DNA of 64,000 bases, from the NCBI RefSeq assembly GCF_021390495.1, contig NZ_JAJEJP010000001.1:1922001-1986000 (forward strand), read 5' to 3'. Source of the DNA: Paraburkholderia sp. ZP32-5. GTDB lineage: Bacteria; Pseudomonadota; Gammaproteobacteria; Burkholderiales; Burkholderiaceae. Made by a program: the position numbers and the translations under genes. Under the pieces are notes generated by a model that saw only the letters and a program-made list of their open reading frames with translations, did no database searches and was not told the origin of the DNA. This document shows positions 29,011-39,883 of the stretch, piece by piece (within the stretch, counting starts at the first letter, position 1; the number at the start of each line of letters is the position of its first letter).

Positions 29011-30984
29011 ATGATCGAAGAAGTGTCCACGCCGCACGCCGCGTATGTGCTCGTCGTCGACGACGACGAAGGCATCCTGCGGCTCGCGCGCAAGTCGCTC
29101 GAACGCGCCGGCTGCCGGGTGGCGATCTGCGCCGGCGTCGAGGCGGCCCGCGAGCGGCTGGCGAGCGGCGCCCCCGATCTGCTGGTGCTCGACTATCAAC
29201 TGAGCGGCCCGGAGACCGGGCTCGATTTCTTCCGCCATCTGCGCGCGGAAGGCATCCGGATTCCGGCGATCCTCGTGACCGGTTTCACCGACGAATCGCG
29301 CGTGATCGAAGCGCTGCGCGCGGGCGTGTCCGATGTGGTGCCGAAATCCGGCGACTATCTCGACTATCTGCCCGAGGCGGTCGAGCGCGTGCTGTCGCAG
29401 GTGCGTCTGCAACGCGCGTCGGACGAGGCGCTGCTGCTGCGCGATCGCGAGCTGCATTACCGCACGCTGTCCGAGGCGCTGCCGCACCTGGTGCTGACCT
29501 GCAATGCGGCGGGCGATTGCGATTTCCTGTCGAAGCAGTGGTACGACTACACCGGGCTGTCGGAGCACCGTTCGTATGGCCTCGCATGGCTCGACGCGGT
29601 CCATCCGGACGATCGCGAAGAGATTCGCCGCAGTTGGCTCAGCGCCGTGACGGGGCAGAATGGCGACTACCGGCACGAGATGCGGATTCGCCGCTACGAC
29701 GGCGAATATCGCTGGTTCGACGTGCGCGTGGTCGCGATGCGCGACGCCGAAAACAACGTCAGCAAATGGTTCGGCAGTTGCACGGACATTCATTCGCAGC
29801 GCGAGGCGATCGAGGAGCGCGAGCGGCTGCTCGCATCGGAGCAGGCCGCGCGCCAGGCCGCAGAAGACGCGAACCGCGCGAAGGACCGCTTTCTCGCGAT
29901 GCTGTCACACGAATTGCGTACGCCGCTCACGCCGGTGCTGGCCGGCGCGAGCGTGCTCGAGATGATCCCCGATCTGCCCGAGCAGGCGCGCGGCAGCGTG
30001 CGGATGATTCGTCGCAATGTCGAGCTGGAGGCGCGGCTGATCGACGATCTGCTGGACCTGACGCGGGTCGCGAACGGCAAGCTGCGGCTGTCGCTCGAAA
30101 CGGTCGACGTGCACGACGTAATCGACAGCGTGCTCGAACTGTTTCGCAGCGAGATCCAGGTCAAGCAGCAGGACGTGCACATCGAAAAGCACGCGACGCA
30201 TCACTACGTACTCGCCGACCGCGCGCGCCTGCAGCAGATGCTGTGGAATCTGATTCGCAACGCCGCGAAGTTCACGCCGGACGGTGGCCATATCTACGTG
30301 CGCACGCGTGACGAGCGTATGCAGGTGCAGATCTCGGTCGAAGATACCGGTATCGGCATCGAACCCGAACAGATCGGCAAACTGTTCAATGCGTTCGAAC
30401 AGGGCGACCAGAACATGACACGGCAATTCGGCGGTCTGGGGCTCGGTCTCGCGATCACCAAGGCGCTCACCGACGTGCACGGCGGCACCGTCACCGCGCA
30501 AAGCCCGGGCCCGCATTGCGGCGCGACCTTCACGATCGTGCTGCCGACCGCGGCCGCGCCGGCCGCGGTGCAGCCGGTCGTCGTGCCGAGCACGATGCAG
30601 CCGGCCAGTTTGCTGACGGTGCTGCTGATCGAGGATCACACGGATACCGCCGAGGTGATGGCGCAACTGATCCGCAGCCTCGGTCACGACGTGACGGTGG
30701 TCGGCCGCGTCGACGACGCGCTGGCCGCGACGCAGTTGCAGCGCTTCGATCTGATCGTTAGCGATGTCGGTTTGCCGGACGGCACGGGCCTCGATTTCAT
30801 CAAGGCGTTTCGCGAGCATTCGGATGCACCTGCCGTCGCGCTGACGGGCTTCGGCACCGATGAGGACGTGCGCCGCTGCCTCGGAGCGGGCTTTACGTCG
30901 CATCTGACCAAGCCCGTCAACTTCAGCCAGTTGGAAACGACGATTGAAAGCGCGGCGCAGTTGAAAGCGCGCAACGACGGCTGA
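29011..30984 (+). CDS. Hybrid histidine kinase, REC-PAS-HisKA-ATPase-REC
   Basis: 657-residue soluble hybrid kinase with no membrane segment. An N-terminal receiver has Asp61 in LLVLDYQLSG; a PAS domain with PAC motif covers about 150-270; HisKA has His300 in MLSHELRTPLTP; the ATPase runs about 405-520 (RNAAKFTPDGG, DTGIGI, GGLGLGLAI); and a C-terminal receiver has Asp585 in LIVSDVGLPDG. Both phosphoacceptor aspartates are intact. No output domain is present, so it acts on separate receivers. A bidirectional terminator follows. Confidence 0.92.
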   Translation: MIEEVSTPHAAYVLVVDDDEGILRLARKSLERAGCRVAICAGVEAARERLASGAPDLLVLDYQLSGPETGLDFFRHLRAEGIRIPAILVTGFTDESRVIEALRAGVSDVVPKSGDYLDYLPEAVERVLSQVRLQRASDEALLLRDRELHYRTLSEALPHLVLTCNAAGDCDFLSKQWYDYTGLSEHRSYGLAWLDAVHPDDREEIRRSWLSAVTGQNGDYRHEMRIRRYDGEYRWFDVRVVAMRDAENNVSKWFGSCTDIHSQREAIEERERLLASEQAARQAAEDANRAKDRFLAMLSHELRTPLTPVLAGASVLEMIPDLPEQARGSVRMIRRNVELEARLIDDLLDLTRVANGKLRLSLETVDVHDVIDSVLELFRSEIQVKQQDVHIEKHATHHYVLADRARLQQMLWNLIRNAAKFTPDGGHIYVRTRDERMQVQISVEDTGIGIEPEQIGKLFNAFEQGDQNMTRQFGGLGLGLAITKALTDVHGGTVTAQSPGPHCGATFTIVLPTAAAPAAVQPVVVPSTMQPASLLTVLLIEDHTDTAEVMAQLIRSLGHDVTVVGRVDDALAATQLQRFDLIVSDVGLPDGTGLDFIKAFREHSDAPAVALTGFGTDEDVRRCLGAGFTSHLTKPVNFSQLETTIESAAQLKARNDG

Positions 30985-31025
30985 CTTTTTTGCACATGGT
31001 GCGCTGAAAGACGTATGAAAACATC

Positions 31026-31068
31026 AAGGCCTGTTGCGACGGCAATCGCAACAGGCCTTGTTTATTTC
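31026..31068. terminator. Bidirectional terminator between the hybrid kinase and mscL
   Basis: A perfect 14-bp stem (AAGGCCTGTTGCGA with TCGCAACAGGCCTT) around a 6-base loop, followed by a T-rich stretch on the plus strand. It sits between convergent genes. Confidence 0.85.
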
Positions 31069-31139
31069 CTCGGCTCCAGTCGTTAATCCAGCCGCTAATC
31101 GAGCCAATAAGCGTTAAATGCCGGATCTTCGATTCACAT

Positions 31140-31586
31140 TTAACGCGGCGAGTTCTTCAACGTGTCGCGAATCTCGCGCAGCAGCAGCACGTCTTCCGGC
31201 GTGGGCGGCGGCTCGGCCGGTGCGGCTGCCTCCGGCTTGCGCAGATTGTTGATGAACTTGACCATCAGGAAAATGATGAACGCGAGAATGATGAAGTTGA
31301 TCAGCACGGTGATGAACGAACCGTAGCCGATGACCGCGACGCCAGCCGTTTGCAGATCTTTATACGAATCGGGATTGCCTTTGTAAGTTGCCGGAATATG
31401 GCCGAGGCGAATAAACAGATTGGAGAAATCGAGGCCGCCGGTGGCGAGCCCGACGACCGGCATGATCAGGTCTTTAACCACTGAATTGACAATGCTGGAA
31501 AATGCGCCGCCGATAATCACACCAACGGCGAGATCCATCACGTTGCCCTTGAGAGCAAATTCTTTAAATTCCTTGACCATGCTCAT
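31140..31586 (-). CDS. mscL: Large-conductance mechanosensitive channel
   Basis: A homopentameric inner-membrane channel that opens under osmotic downshock. 148 residues with the N-terminal amphipathic segment [16 protein letters not shown], the first membrane helix ([22 protein letters not shown]), a periplasmic loop, a second helix ([21 protein letters not shown]) and a cytoplasmic bundle starting [11 protein letters not shown] strong GAGGAGG ribosome site precedes the ATG. It is convergent with the kinase cluster. Confidence 0.97.
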   Translation of the reverse strand: MSMVKEFKEFALKGNVMDLAVGVIIGGAFSSIVNSVVKDLIMPVVGLATGGLDFSNLFIRLGHIPATYKGNPDSYKDLQTAGVAVIGYGSFITVLINFIILAFIIFLMVKFINNLRKPEAAAPAEPPPTPEDVLLLREIRDTLKNSPR

Positions 31587-31687
31587 AGAAGCACCTCCTC
31601 AGATATGAATAGCAAAATGATACCAATCTGAGACGGATAGGCTAGTGCTTTACGCAATGCAACAGCATGCTTTGATACAGGCGGGCA

Positions 31688-32722
31688 CTAACGGGGAAAC
31701 TGTGACTCACTATGACGCGCGCGTTCGAGATGCGCGGCAAAACTGACCGGGTCGGTATTGGTGCCGCACAGCAGCACGCCCACGCGCTTGCCATGCAGGC
31801 GCTCGCGCAACGGTCCGAGCAGCGCGGCGGTGGCGGCCGCGCAAGCAGGTTCGACCGCGAGCTTCAACTGCTCGAACAGAATCAGCATTGCCGCGCGCAA
31901 CTGGTCGTCGGAAACCGTGACCAGTTGATCGATATGGCGGCGGCACAGCTCATAGCTGTATTGCTCGGTGTGCGGGGACATCAGCGAATCGGCGACGCTG
32001 TGCATATGGCCCATCTTGACCGTATGGTTGGCGGCAAAGCTCTTGCTCATCACGTCCGAGCCTTCGGGTTCGACGCCATACACATGCACGTTCGGATTGG
32101 CGAGCCGCAGCGCGGTGGCGACACCGGCCGCGAGGCCGCCGCCGCCGACCGGCACGATCGCCGCTTCGAGATCGGGCGTTTGGGTCGCCCATTCGTAACC
32201 GAGCGTGGCCGAGCCGAGCACCGTGCGATAGCCGTTGAACGGATGCACGAAATAACGGCCTTCCTCGGCTTCGATACGGCGTACCAGCTCGAATGCCTCG
32301 GCGAGGTCTTCCGCATACACGATATCGGCGCCGTACTCGCGGCATAGCGCGACGCGCGCCGGATTCACCTTTCTGAACAGCACGACCTTCGCGCTCAGGC
32401 CAAGCCGCATCGCCGCATAGGCGACCGCTACCGCGTGATTGCCGCCCGATACGCAGGTGACGCCCGCGCTCTTTTGCGTGTCGTCGAGCGCGAGCAGATT
32501 CGTGAAGGCGCCGCGCGCCTTGAAGCTGCCGCCGGCCTGCAGCAGTTCGAACTTGAAATTCACCACCGTGCCGTGCAGCGACGAAAAATCGAGCCGGTCG
32601 AACACCGGCGTTCGCGCGACCCACGGCGTCAACGCAAAATGCTGCGCGGCGATGTCGTCGAGCGTGGGGATCGGCTCGCCGTCGATCGTGTGGTCGGTAT
32701 GCTGTGGGGCGGCGGTTGACAT
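31688..32722 (-). CDS. PLP-dependent threonine/serine dehydratase family protein
   Basis: Fold-type II PLP enzyme, 344 residues, probably deaminating threonine or serine to a 2-keto acid. The PLP lysine is Lys68 in GGSFKARGAF and the phosphate-binding loop is VPVGGGGLAAG. There is no C-terminal ACT regulatory domain, so it resembles catabolic dehydratases or serine racemase-like enzymes rather than biosynthetic IlvA. The start at 32722 is chosen because conserved sequence begins near it; the long frame upstream is non-coding. It lies 94 bp downstream of argE on the same strand. Confidence 0.82.
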   Translation of the reverse strand: MSTAAPQHTDHTIDGEPIPTLDDIAAQHFALTPWVARTPVFDRLDFSSLHGTVVNFKFELLQAGGSFKARGAFTNLLALDDTQKSAGVTCVSGGNHAVAVAYAAMRLGLSAKVVLFRKVNPARVALCREYGADIVYAEDLAEAFELVRRIEAEEGRYFVHPFNGYRTVLGSATLGYEWATQTPDLEAAIVPVGGGGLAAGVATALRLANPNVHVYGVEPEGSDVMSKSFAANHTVKMGHMHSVADSLMSPHTEQYSYELCRRHIDQLVTVSDDQLRAAMLILFEQLKLAVEPACAAATAALLGPLRERLHGKRVGVLLCGTNTDPVSFAAHLERARHSESQFPR

Positions 32723-32816
32723 GGCGTGATACCCGAGTCGTCGATATGGCTGAGACCCGTTTGGGCGCGCGCAGTTTCCGTGCGACTGCGCGCGCCAACG
32801 GTATCGCTTCGCAAGC

Positions 32817-34052
32817 TTATTTCGCGGCTTCGACCGACATGCTGTGGATGAACTTCTGCAAAAAGCGTTCGCAGGCAGCGAGCTGTTCGAGTTCGACGAA
32901 CTCGTTCGCCTTGTGCGCCTGCTGGATGTCGCCGGGACCGCAGACGATGCTCGGAATGCCCGCGTTCGAAAACAGCCCAGCCTCGGTGCCGTACGCGACC
33001 TTGCGCTTGTCCTGATTGGCGGTGAGCGCGCGCACGAGCTGCGTGATCGCGGCCTGTTCGGACGCATCAAGCCCGGGCGCCGCGGCGATCTTCGTGATCT
33101 CGATCGCGCCCGACGGATGCTCGCGCAGCATTTTCGGCACCAGCGTTTCGCGCGCGTACGTATCGATGCGCGTGAAGATCGACTCGGGGTCCAGCGTCGG
33201 CAGATTGCGGAATTCGAACTGGAACTTGCATTCGGCCGGCACCGTGTTCATCGCGTTGCCGCCGATGATCGTGCTGGTCTGCGCGGTGCTGAACGGCACG
33301 TCGTATTGCTCGTCGAACGGGCCTTGCGCGCGGAACTGATCGGCCATATCGCGGATGTAGCAGATCAGCCGTGCCGCGTATTCGATCGCGTTCAGGCCCT
33401 TCGGCGTCAGCGACGAATGCGCGGCCTGGCCGCGCACGCAGCACTGGTACGCGTTGATGCCCTTGTGCGCGATGATCGGGCGCATGCTGGTCGGTTCGCC
33501 GACGATGCAGCCATCCGGCTTCACGCCGCGCTTCATCAGATCGGCGATCATCAGCGGTGCGCCGACGCAGCCGACTTCCTCGTCGAACGACAGCGCGAAG
33601 TGGATCGGTTTCGCGAGCTTCGTGCGCTGCATCTCGGGCACCATCGCGAGCGCCGCGCCGATAAAGCCTTTCATGTCGCAGGTGCCGCGGCCGTACAGCT
33701 TGTCGCCGCGTACTTCCGGCTTGAACGGATCGCTATCCCATTGCTGGCCGTCGACCGGCACCACATCGGTGTGACCCGACAGCACCACGCCGCCGTTGGT
33801 CTCGCCGTTGTGCGCGGGCACCGTGGCGAACAGGTTCGCCCACTTGCCGCCATTGCCGTGCGTAAGCGTCGCGTCGATGCCGACCGCGCGCAGCTCGTCG
33901 CGCACAGTTTCGATCAGACCGAGATTCGGATTGCGGCTCACGGTGTCGATCGACACGAGGCGGGTGATCCAGGGGAGAGAAACAGGAGAAACGGGAGATG
34001 CGGAGGAGGACGGCGACTGCGTAGATTGCGCTGTTTCAGCGACGTGAGACAT
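32817..34052 (-). CDS. argE: Acetylornithine deacetylase
   Basis: M20-family metallopeptidase releasing ornithine from N-acetylornithine in arginine synthesis. 411 residues with metal ligands in SGHTDVVPVD, GTCDMKGF and SFDEEVGC, and a C-terminal AYGTEAGLFSNAGIPSIVCGPG segment typical of ArgE. The first 20 residues are Ser/Pro-rich and may be flexible. The start at 34052 is preferred over the upstream one at 34085. The dehydratase gene follows it. Confidence 0.9.
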   Translation of the reverse strand: MSHVAETAQSTQSPSSSASPVSPVSLPWITRLVSIDTVSRNPNLGLIETVRDELRAVGIDATLTHGNGGKWANLFATVPAHNGETNGGVVLSGHTDVVPVDGQQWDSDPFKPEVRGDKLYGRGTCDMKGFIGAALAMVPEMQRTKLAKPIHFALSFDEEVGCVGAPLMIADLMKRGVKPDGCIVGEPTSMRPIIAHKGINAYQCCVRGQAAHSSLTPKGLNAIEYAARLICYIRDMADQFRAQGPFDEQYDVPFSTAQTSTIIGGNAMNTVPAECKFQFEFRNLPTLDPESIFTRIDTYARETLVPKMLREHPSGAIEITKIAAAPGLDASEQAAITQLVRALTANQDKRKVAYGTEAGLFSNAGIPSIVCGPGDIQQAHKANEFVELEQLAACERFLQKFIHSMSVEAAK

Positions 34053-34153
34053 GACTGGACTCCGGCATTTGAGTCTTTCGATCATATCCCAAAAGAATTC
34101 GTGTCAGGGTGTCCGTAAGCTCTTCTCGTATTGGCGCAGCGCAGCATTCAAGC

Positions 34154-34182
34154 GAAAAACGAGGGGACGTCCCTCGTTTTTC
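34154..34182. terminator. Perfect-palindrome terminator between mfd and argE
   Basis: A 12-bp perfect stem (GAAAAACGAGGG with CCCTCGTTTTTC) around GACGT, with A-rich and T-rich arms that suit termination in both directions. It lies about 150 bp beyond the mfd stop codon. Confidence 0.8.
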
Positions 34183-34332
34183 TTCGCAGCTGAAAAGTGG
34201 TTGCACGAACAACCGGTGCAATGCGTTCGCGGATCGATACGTTGCCGCCCAAACGCGCGAATCGCACGGCTTGCGCGAATCGCAAACCGCCGCCACGCCC
34301 GCGGCTCACGCAGCAAACCGCGCTCCCGCCAC

Positions 34333-37300
34333 TCAGCGTGCGGGCGCCTGTGCCGCGGTGCCGCGGCTCGGCGTGCCGAGCGCACGCAACGTTTCCTTGA
34401 CGGTTGCGACCCGCACCGAGAAATCGGGGCTGCGCGTTTCGATACGCAGCTTGTCCTGGCCCGCGAGCTTGATGTGTTTGTGCTTCTGCACCATCTCGAT
34501 GATTCGCATCGCGTCGATCGGCGGATTCGGGATGAACTGCAGGCCGATCACCGCCTCGGCCGCATCGATCTTCGAAATGCCGAGCGGCTTCGCGGCGAGC
34601 CGCAGACGATGCGTTTCCACCAGCGCGTGTGCCTGCGGCGGCAACTTGCCGAAGCGGTCGATCAGCTCTTCCTGGATGCCGTCGATCGAATCGTTGTGTT
34701 CGCAATTGGCGAGCCGCTTGTACAGCGACAGACGCTCCTGCACGTCGCCGCAATAGTCGGCGGGCAGAATCGCCGGCGTGTGCAGATTGATTTCGGTGGT
34801 CGCCGCGAGCGGCGCGGTGAGGTCCGGCTCCTTGCCTTCCTTCAGCGCCTTTACCGCATCGTTGAGCATGTCGGTGTACAGCTGGAAACCGATCTCGTGA
34901 ATCTCGCCTGACTGCTTGTCGCCGAGCACTTCGCCGGTGCCGCGAATTTCGAGGTCGTGCATCGCCAGATAGAAGCCCGAGCCGAGTTCTTCCATCTGCT
35001 GGATCGCTTCGAGCCGGCGTTGCGCCTGCTTGGTCAAGCCTTGCGGATCGTGCACGAGCAGATACGAGTACGCCTGGTGATGCGAGCGACCGACCCGTCC
35101 GCGCAACTGATGCAACTGCGCGAGGCCGAACTTGTCCGCGCGATGGATCAGGATCGTGTTCGCGCTCGGCACGTCGATACCGGTTTCGATGATCGTCGTG
35201 CACAGCAGCACGTTCGCGCGTTGCGCGACGAAGTCGCGCATCACGCGTTCGAGTTCGCGCTCGTGCATCTGACCATGCGCAACCGCGATGCGCGCTTCGG
35301 GCACCAGCGCTTCGAGCATCTGCCGGCGATTCTCGATCGTCTCGACTTCGTTATGCAGGAAGTACACCTGGCCGCCGCGCTTCAGCTCGCGCAGCATCGC
35401 CTCGCGAATCACGCTGTCTTCCTCGCGCCGCACGAAGGTCTTGATCGCGAGGCGCTTCTGCGGCGCGGTCGCGATCACCGAGAAATCGCGCAGGCCTTCG
35501 AGCGCCATGCCGAGCGTGCGCGGAATCGGCGTGGCGGTCAGCGTCAGCACGTCGACCTCGGCACGCAGCGCCTTCAGCGCCTCTTTCTGACGCACGCCGA
35601 AGCGGTGTTCCTCGTCGATGATCACGAGCCCGAGCCGCTTGAACTGCACATCCGACGACAGCAGCTTGTGCGTGCCGATCACGATGTCGACCGAGCCTTC
35701 GTTGATCTGCTGGATTGCCGCGTTCACTTCTTTCGTCGACTTGAAGCGCGACAGCTCGGCGATCCGCACCGGCCAGTCGGAGAAACGGTCGCTGAAGGTT
35801 TGCGTGTGCTGTTCGGCGAGCAGCGTGGTAGGGGAGAGCAGCGCGACCTGCTTGCCGCCCATCACCGCGATAAACGCCGCGCGCAGCGCGACCTCGGTCT
35901 TGCCGAAGCCGACGTCGCCGCACACGAGCCGGTCCATCGGCTTGCCGCTCGTCATGTCGCCGATCACGGCCGCGATCGCGGCGGCCTGGTCCGGCGTTTC
36001 CTCGAAGCCGAAGCTCTCGGCGAACTTCACGTAATCCTTCGGTTCGAGCGCGAACGCATGGCCCGAACGAGCGGCACGGCGCGCGTACAGATTCAGCAGT
36101 TCGGCCGCGGTGTCGCGGATCTGCTGCGCGGCCTTGCGTTTGGCCTTTTCCCACTGGCCCGAGCCGAGCGAGTGCAGCGGCGCGCTTTCCGGATCGGCGC
36201 CGCTATAGCGCGAGATCACGTGCAACTGCGCGACCGGCACGTACAGCTTGCTGTCGCCCGCGTATTCGAGATGCAGGAACTCGGTGTCGCCTTCGCCGAG
36301 ATCCATCGTGACGAGGCCCATATAGCGGCCGATGCCGTGCTGCGAATGCACGACCGGGTCGCCCACTTTCAACTCGGACAGGTCGCGCACCATCGAATCG
36401 ACGTTGCTCGCCTGTTCCTGGCGGCGGCGTCCGGCGCGTCGCGCGAGCGGCCCATACAACTCGGTTTCGGTGACGATCGCGACGCCGTCGCCCGGCACCG
36501 CGAAGCCGTTCGCGAGCGGCGCGACGCCGAGCGCGAAGCGCGCGTCGCTCTTCAGCCAGTCGGCGAAGCTGTCGGCCGATGTGGGTTTCAGCTGGTTGTC
36601 GGCGAACAGTTGCAGCAGCGTCTCGCGGCGGCCCGCCGATTCGGCGGCGAACAGCACGCGGTTCGGCGTGGTCGAGAGAAACGCGCGCAATGCGGCGACC
36701 GGATCGTCCGCGTGACGGTCGATTGCGAGGTTCGGCAGCGCCAGCGACCACGCGCCGTCGCCGTTGCTGGGCAGCGCGAGCCGAGCGAACGGCTTCGCGA
36801 GGATGTAGAAATCCTCATCCGACAGGAACAGCCGCTGCGGTTCGAGAATCGGCCGGTCGCGATCGTGCGACAGGAAGTTGAAGCGCTGCTTCGTGTCGTT
36901 GGTGAAGCGCCGGATCGCTGCATCCAGATCGCCGGCGAACACGAGTTGCGAGCCTTCCGGCAGATAGTGGAACAGCGTGGCCGTGTCCTCGAAGAACAGC
37001 GGCAAGTAGTACTCGATGCCCGCCGACGGCACGCCGTTGCCGATGTCCTTGTAGATCGACGCGCGGCTCGGGTCGCCTTCGAAGGTCTCGCGCCAGCGGC
37101 TGCGAAACGCGGTGCGGGCGGCTTCGTCGAACGGGAATTCGCGGCCCGGCAGCAGCCGCACGTCCTTGACCGGGTACAGGCTGCGCTGCGAGTCGGGATC
37201 GAATGCGCGGATCGAATCAACCTGGTCGTCGAACAGATCGATCCGGTACGGCAGCGGCGAGCCCATCGGGAACAGATCGAGCAGCGAGCCGCGCACGCAG

Positions 37301-37815
37301 TATTCGCCCGGCCGTACGACCTGGCTCACGTGCTCGTAGCCGGCGAGCGTCAACTGCGCCTTCAGCTTCGCTTCGTCGAGCCGCTCGCCCTGCGAGAACG
37401 AGAATGTGTAGGCTGCCAGAAACGACGCCGGCGGCATCCGGTACAACGCGGTGGTGGCCGGCACCAGCAGGATGTCGCAGCGGCCCTCGCCGAGATCGTG
37501 CAGCGTCGCGAGGCGCTCGGAGACGAGGTCCTGGTGCGGCGAGAACGTGTCGTAGGGCAGCGTCTCCCAGTCGGGCAGCAGGCGCACGCGCGCGTCGGGC
37601 GCGAAATAGCCGATTTCCTGCGACAGCCGCTGCGCGTCGACGGCGTTTTCGCAGACGACCGCCAGCAGCGGCATCTTCTCGCGGTATGCAAGGTGGTAGC
37701 GGGCGATCAGCAGCGCGTCGGACGAACCGCGCGTGCCGTCGAAGGCGAAACGCTGGCCGGCCTTGACGAGCGCGACGGGCGGGGAGGACTGCGAGGATGC
37801 GGCGGTATCGGGCAT
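34333..37815 (-). CDS. mfd: Transcription-repair coupling factor Mfd
   Basis: A DNA translocase that displaces stalled RNA polymerase and recruits UvrA. 1160 residues: an N-terminal UvrB-like region (about 1-350), a CarD-like RNA polymerase-interaction domain (about 490-560; [17 protein letters not shown]), and a superfamily 2 helicase core with Walker [10 protein letters not shown] and the DEEHRFG box. The C-terminal domain ends with a Thr/Ala/Arg-rich tail. The start at 37815 is preferred over the longer frame to 37854. It is divergent from ispD. Confidence 0.97.
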   Translation of the reverse strand: MPDTAASSQSSPPVALVKAGQRFAFDGTRGSSDALLIARYHLAYREKMPLLAVVCENAVDAQRLSQEIGYFAPDARVRLLPDWETLPYDTFSPHQDLVSERLATLHDLGEGRCDILLVPATTALYRMPPASFLAAYTFSFSQGERLDEAKLKAQLTLAGYEHVSQVVRPGEYCVRGSLLDLFPMGSPLPYRIDLFDDQVDSIRAFDPDSQRSLYPVKDVRLLPGREFPFDEAARTAFRSRWRETFEGDPSRASIYKDIGNGVPSAGIEYYLPLFFEDTATLFHYLPEGSQLVFAGDLDAAIRRFTNDTKQRFNFLSHDRDRPILEPQRLFLSDEDFYILAKPFARLALPSNGDGAWSLALPNLAIDRHADDPVAALRAFLSTTPNRVLFAAESAGRRETLLQLFADNQLKPTSADSFADWLKSDARFALGVAPLANGFAVPGDGVAIVTETELYGPLARRAGRRRQEQASNVDSMVRDLSELKVGDPVVHSQHGIGRYMGLVTMDLGEGDTEFLHLEYAGDSKLYVPVAQLHVISRYSGADPESAPLHSLGSGQWEKAKRKAAQQIRDTAAELLNLYARRAARSGHAFALEPKDYVKFAESFGFEETPDQAAAIAAVIGDMTSGKPMDRLVCGDVGFGKTEVALRAAFIAVMGGKQVALLSPTTLLAEQHTQTFSDRFSDWPVRIAELSRFKSTKEVNAAIQQINEGSVDIVIGTHKLLSSDVQFKRLGLVIIDEEHRFGVRQKEALKALRAEVDVLTLTATPIPRTLGMALEGLRDFSVIATAPQKRLAIKTFVRREEDSVIREAMLRELKRGGQVYFLHNEVETIENRRQMLEALVPEARIAVAHGQMHERELERVMRDFVAQRANVLLCTTIIETGIDVPSANTILIHRADKFGLAQLHQLRGRVGRSHHQAYSYLLVHDPQGLTKQAQRRLEAIQQMEELGSGFYLAMHDLEIRGTGEVLGDKQSGEIHEIGFQLYTDMLNDAVKALKEGKEPDLTAPLAATTEINLHTPAILPADYCGDVQERLSLYKRLANCEHNDSIDGIQEELIDRFGKLPPQAHALVETHRLRLAAKPLGISKIDAAEAVIGLQFIPNPPIDAMRIIEMVQKHKHIKLAGQDKLRIETRSPDFSVRVATVKETLRALGTPSRGTAAQAPAR

Positions 37816-37935
37816 AAAGGAGAAAAAGCGGCTCGGGCTACACGTGACGGGCAAGTTTACGCGGGTGCGGGCGCGGATGGCGAAGCAGCTATTATAAAAT
37901 CCGTCCTTTACTTTGACTTCGCGGCATCCGCACTC
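37816..37935. promoter_or_regulatory. Divergent promoter region mfd / ispD
   Basis: A short gap with an AT-rich CTATTATAAAAT stretch at about 37889-37900, a likely -10 for the ispD transcript. The -35 is not clear. Confidence 0.45.
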
Positions 37936-38649
37936 GTGACTTCCCGCCTATTCGCCCTGATTCCGTGCGCAGGCACCGGCAGCCGTTCCGGTGCCGCGAT
38001 GCCCAAACAATATCGCACTGTCGCCGGCCGCGACATGCTGCATTACTCGCTCGCCGCCTTCGACGCCTGCTCGGAATTTGCGCAGACCCTCGTCGTGATC
38101 GCTCCCGATGACCAGCATTTCGACGCGCGCCGCTTCGGCGGGCTGCGCTTCGCGGTGCGCCGCATGGGCGGCGCGTCGCGTCAGGCGTCGGTGCTCAATG
38201 GCTTGCATGCGCTCGCCGAGTTCGGCGCGCACGACGACGACTGGGTGCTGGTGCACGATGCGGCGCGCCCCGGTATCACGCCCGCGCTGATCCGCGCGCT
38301 GATCGGCGCGCTGAAGGACGAGGCGGTCGGCGGCATCATGGCGCTGCCGGTCGCGGATACGTTAAAGCGCATCGACGGCGCCTCCGCCGATGGCCGCATC
38401 GCCCGCACCGAGGCGCGCGATGGGCTGTGGCAGGCGCAGACGCCGCAGATGTTCCGCATCGGCATGCTGCGCGAGGCGATCCTGCGCGCGCAGGCCGACG
38501 GTCACGATCTGACCGACGAGGCCAGCGCGATCGAATGGTCGGGCCATGCGCCGAAGCTCGTGCAGGGCAGCCTGCGCAACTTCAAGGTCACGTATCCGGA
38601 AGATTTCGATCTGGCCGAGGCGATTCTGAGCCGGCCGGCCGCTTCGTGA
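37936..38649 (+). CDS. ispD: 2-C-methyl-D-erythritol 4-phosphate cytidylyltransferase
   Basis: Transfers CMP to methylerythritol phosphate in the MEP isoprenoid pathway. 237 residues with the nucleotidyltransferase motif [17 protein letters not shown] and the conserved [11 protein letters not shown] and TDEASAIEW segments. The start is a GTG at 37936, the only sensible one before the conserved N-terminus; the frame is open far upstream but antisense to mfd. ispF follows 121 bp downstream. Confidence 0.94.
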   Translation: MTSRLFALIPCAGTGSRSGAAMPKQYRTVAGRDMLHYSLAAFDACSEFAQTLVVIAPDDQHFDARRFGGLRFAVRRMGGASRQASVLNGLHALAEFGAHDDDWVLVHDAARPGITPALIRALIGALKDEAVGGIMALPVADTLKRIDGASADGRIARTEARDGLWQAQTPQMFRIGMLREAILRAQADGHDLTDEASAIEWSGHAPKLVQGSLRNFKVTYPEDFDLAEAILSRPAAS

Positions 38650-38770
38650 TGCGTGGTGCGCCGCTGCGCGACCGTGCTGCTGGACGATTCAACGATTTCA
38701 ATATCGGCGCGCGAATCCGCGGCGCTGATGCAAGGCTTTAAAGGCTTCAGGACTCGAGGACGTGACGCAA

Positions 38771-39250
38771 ATGGATTTCAGAATTGGGCAAGGTTACGAC
38801 GTGCACGCGCTGGTGCCGGGACGCGCGTTGATTATCGGCGGCGTGACGATTCCGTATGAACGCGGGCTGCTCGGCCACTCGGATGCGGACGTACTGCTGC
38901 ACGCGATTACCGACGCGCTGTTCGGCGCCGCCGCGCTCGGCGATATCGGCCGGCATTTCTCCGATACCGACGCGAAGTTCGCCGGCGCGGATAGCCGCGT
39001 GCTGCTGCGCGAATGCGTCGCGCGCGTGAAGGCGGCGGGTTTTGCGATCGGCAATGTCGATAGCAGCATAATCGCGCAGGCGCCGAAGCTCGCGCCGCAT
39101 ATCGACGGGATGCGCGCGAATATCGCCGCGGACCTTGGCTTGCCGATCGAGCGCGTCAACGTCAAGGCGAAGACGAACGAGAAGCTTGGCTATCTCGGCC
39201 GCGGTGAGGGGATCGAGGCGCAGGCCGCGGTGTTGCTGGTCAAAAACTGA
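38771..39250 (+). CDS. ispF: 2-C-methyl-D-erythritol 2,4-cyclodiphosphate synthase
   Basis: Forms the cyclodiphosphate intermediate of the MEP pathway. 159 residues with the zinc-binding DVHAL and [16 protein letters not shown] motifs and the C-terminal [14 protein letters not shown]. The ATG at 38771 has a GAGGA site at proper spacing; a GTG nine bases upstream is too close to it. Follows ispD, the normal order. Confidence 0.96.
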   Translation: MDFRIGQGYDVHALVPGRALIIGGVTIPYERGLLGHSDADVLLHAITDALFGAAALGDIGRHFSDTDAKFAGADSRVLLRECVARVKAAGFAIGNVDSSIIAQAPKLAPHIDGMRANIAADLGLPIERVNVKAKTNEKLGYLGRGEGIEAQAAVLLVKN

Positions 39251-39275
39251 GCAGTTCTCTACGAGGCGGCGTGCG

Positions 39276-39824
39276 CTACAGTGTCGCGCCACCGATCGCG
39301 CGATTGGACGGACACAGTTCGTCCGTTCGCAGCGCATCGAGAATACGCAGCACTTCTTCCGGATTGCGGCCGACGTTCAGGTTATTGACCGATACGTGCT
39401 GGATCGTGTTGTCCGGATCGACGATATAGGTCGCGCGCAACGCGACGCCTGCTTCCAGGTCGCGCACGCCGAGCTGATCGATCAGCTCGCCTTTCACGTC
39501 GCCGAACGAGTAGTGATTCAGTTTGTCGAGGTCCGGGTGCTCGCGGCGCCATGCGAGCTTGACGAATTCGTTGTCGACGCTGCCGCCGAGCACCACCGCC
39601 TCGCGGTCCTGGAAATCCTTGACGAGCCGGCTGAATTCGACGATTTCCGTCGGGCAGATAAACGAAAAATCCTTCGGGTAGAAGTAGATGATTTTCCACT
39701 TGCCCGGAAACGACTGCTCGGTGATATCGATGAACGCCGACACGCCGTGTTCTTCCGGATGATTGAAGCCCGGTTTGGCGGCGGTGACGGTGAACGCTTC
39801 GAGTTTATCGCCAACGGTTTTCAT
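39276..39824 (-). CDS. Peroxiredoxin, AhpC type
   Basis: A thiol peroxidase that reduces hydrogen peroxide and organic peroxides. 182 residues with the peroxidatic Cys57 in FICPTEIVEF and the C-terminal resolving Cys171 in LCPSNRAIGG, so a typical two-Cys enzyme. A strong AAGGAG site precedes the start at 39824. No ahpF or ahpD is adjacent; reductants are elsewhere. Convergent with ispF. Confidence 0.9.
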   Translation of the reverse strand: MKTVGDKLEAFTVTAAKPGFNHPEEHGVSAFIDITEQSFPGKWKIIYFYPKDFSFICPTEIVEFSRLVKDFQDREAVVLGGSVDNEFVKLAWRREHPDLDKLNHYSFGDVKGELIDQLGVRDLEAGVALRATYIVDPDNTIQHVSVNNLNVGRNPEEVLRILDALRTDELCPSNRAIGGATL

Positions 39825-39883
39825 GCGGGTGCTCCTTCGTCGATCCACGTGCGTTCAGGACGTCGCCTTACTATGCGCCGTTA

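Noticed and set aside
34957..38649. A 1230-residue plus-strand open frame ending in IspD
   Set aside because: The part before 37936 is antisense to mfd and is Arg/His/Glu-rich shadow translation; only the C-terminal 237 codons are IspD.
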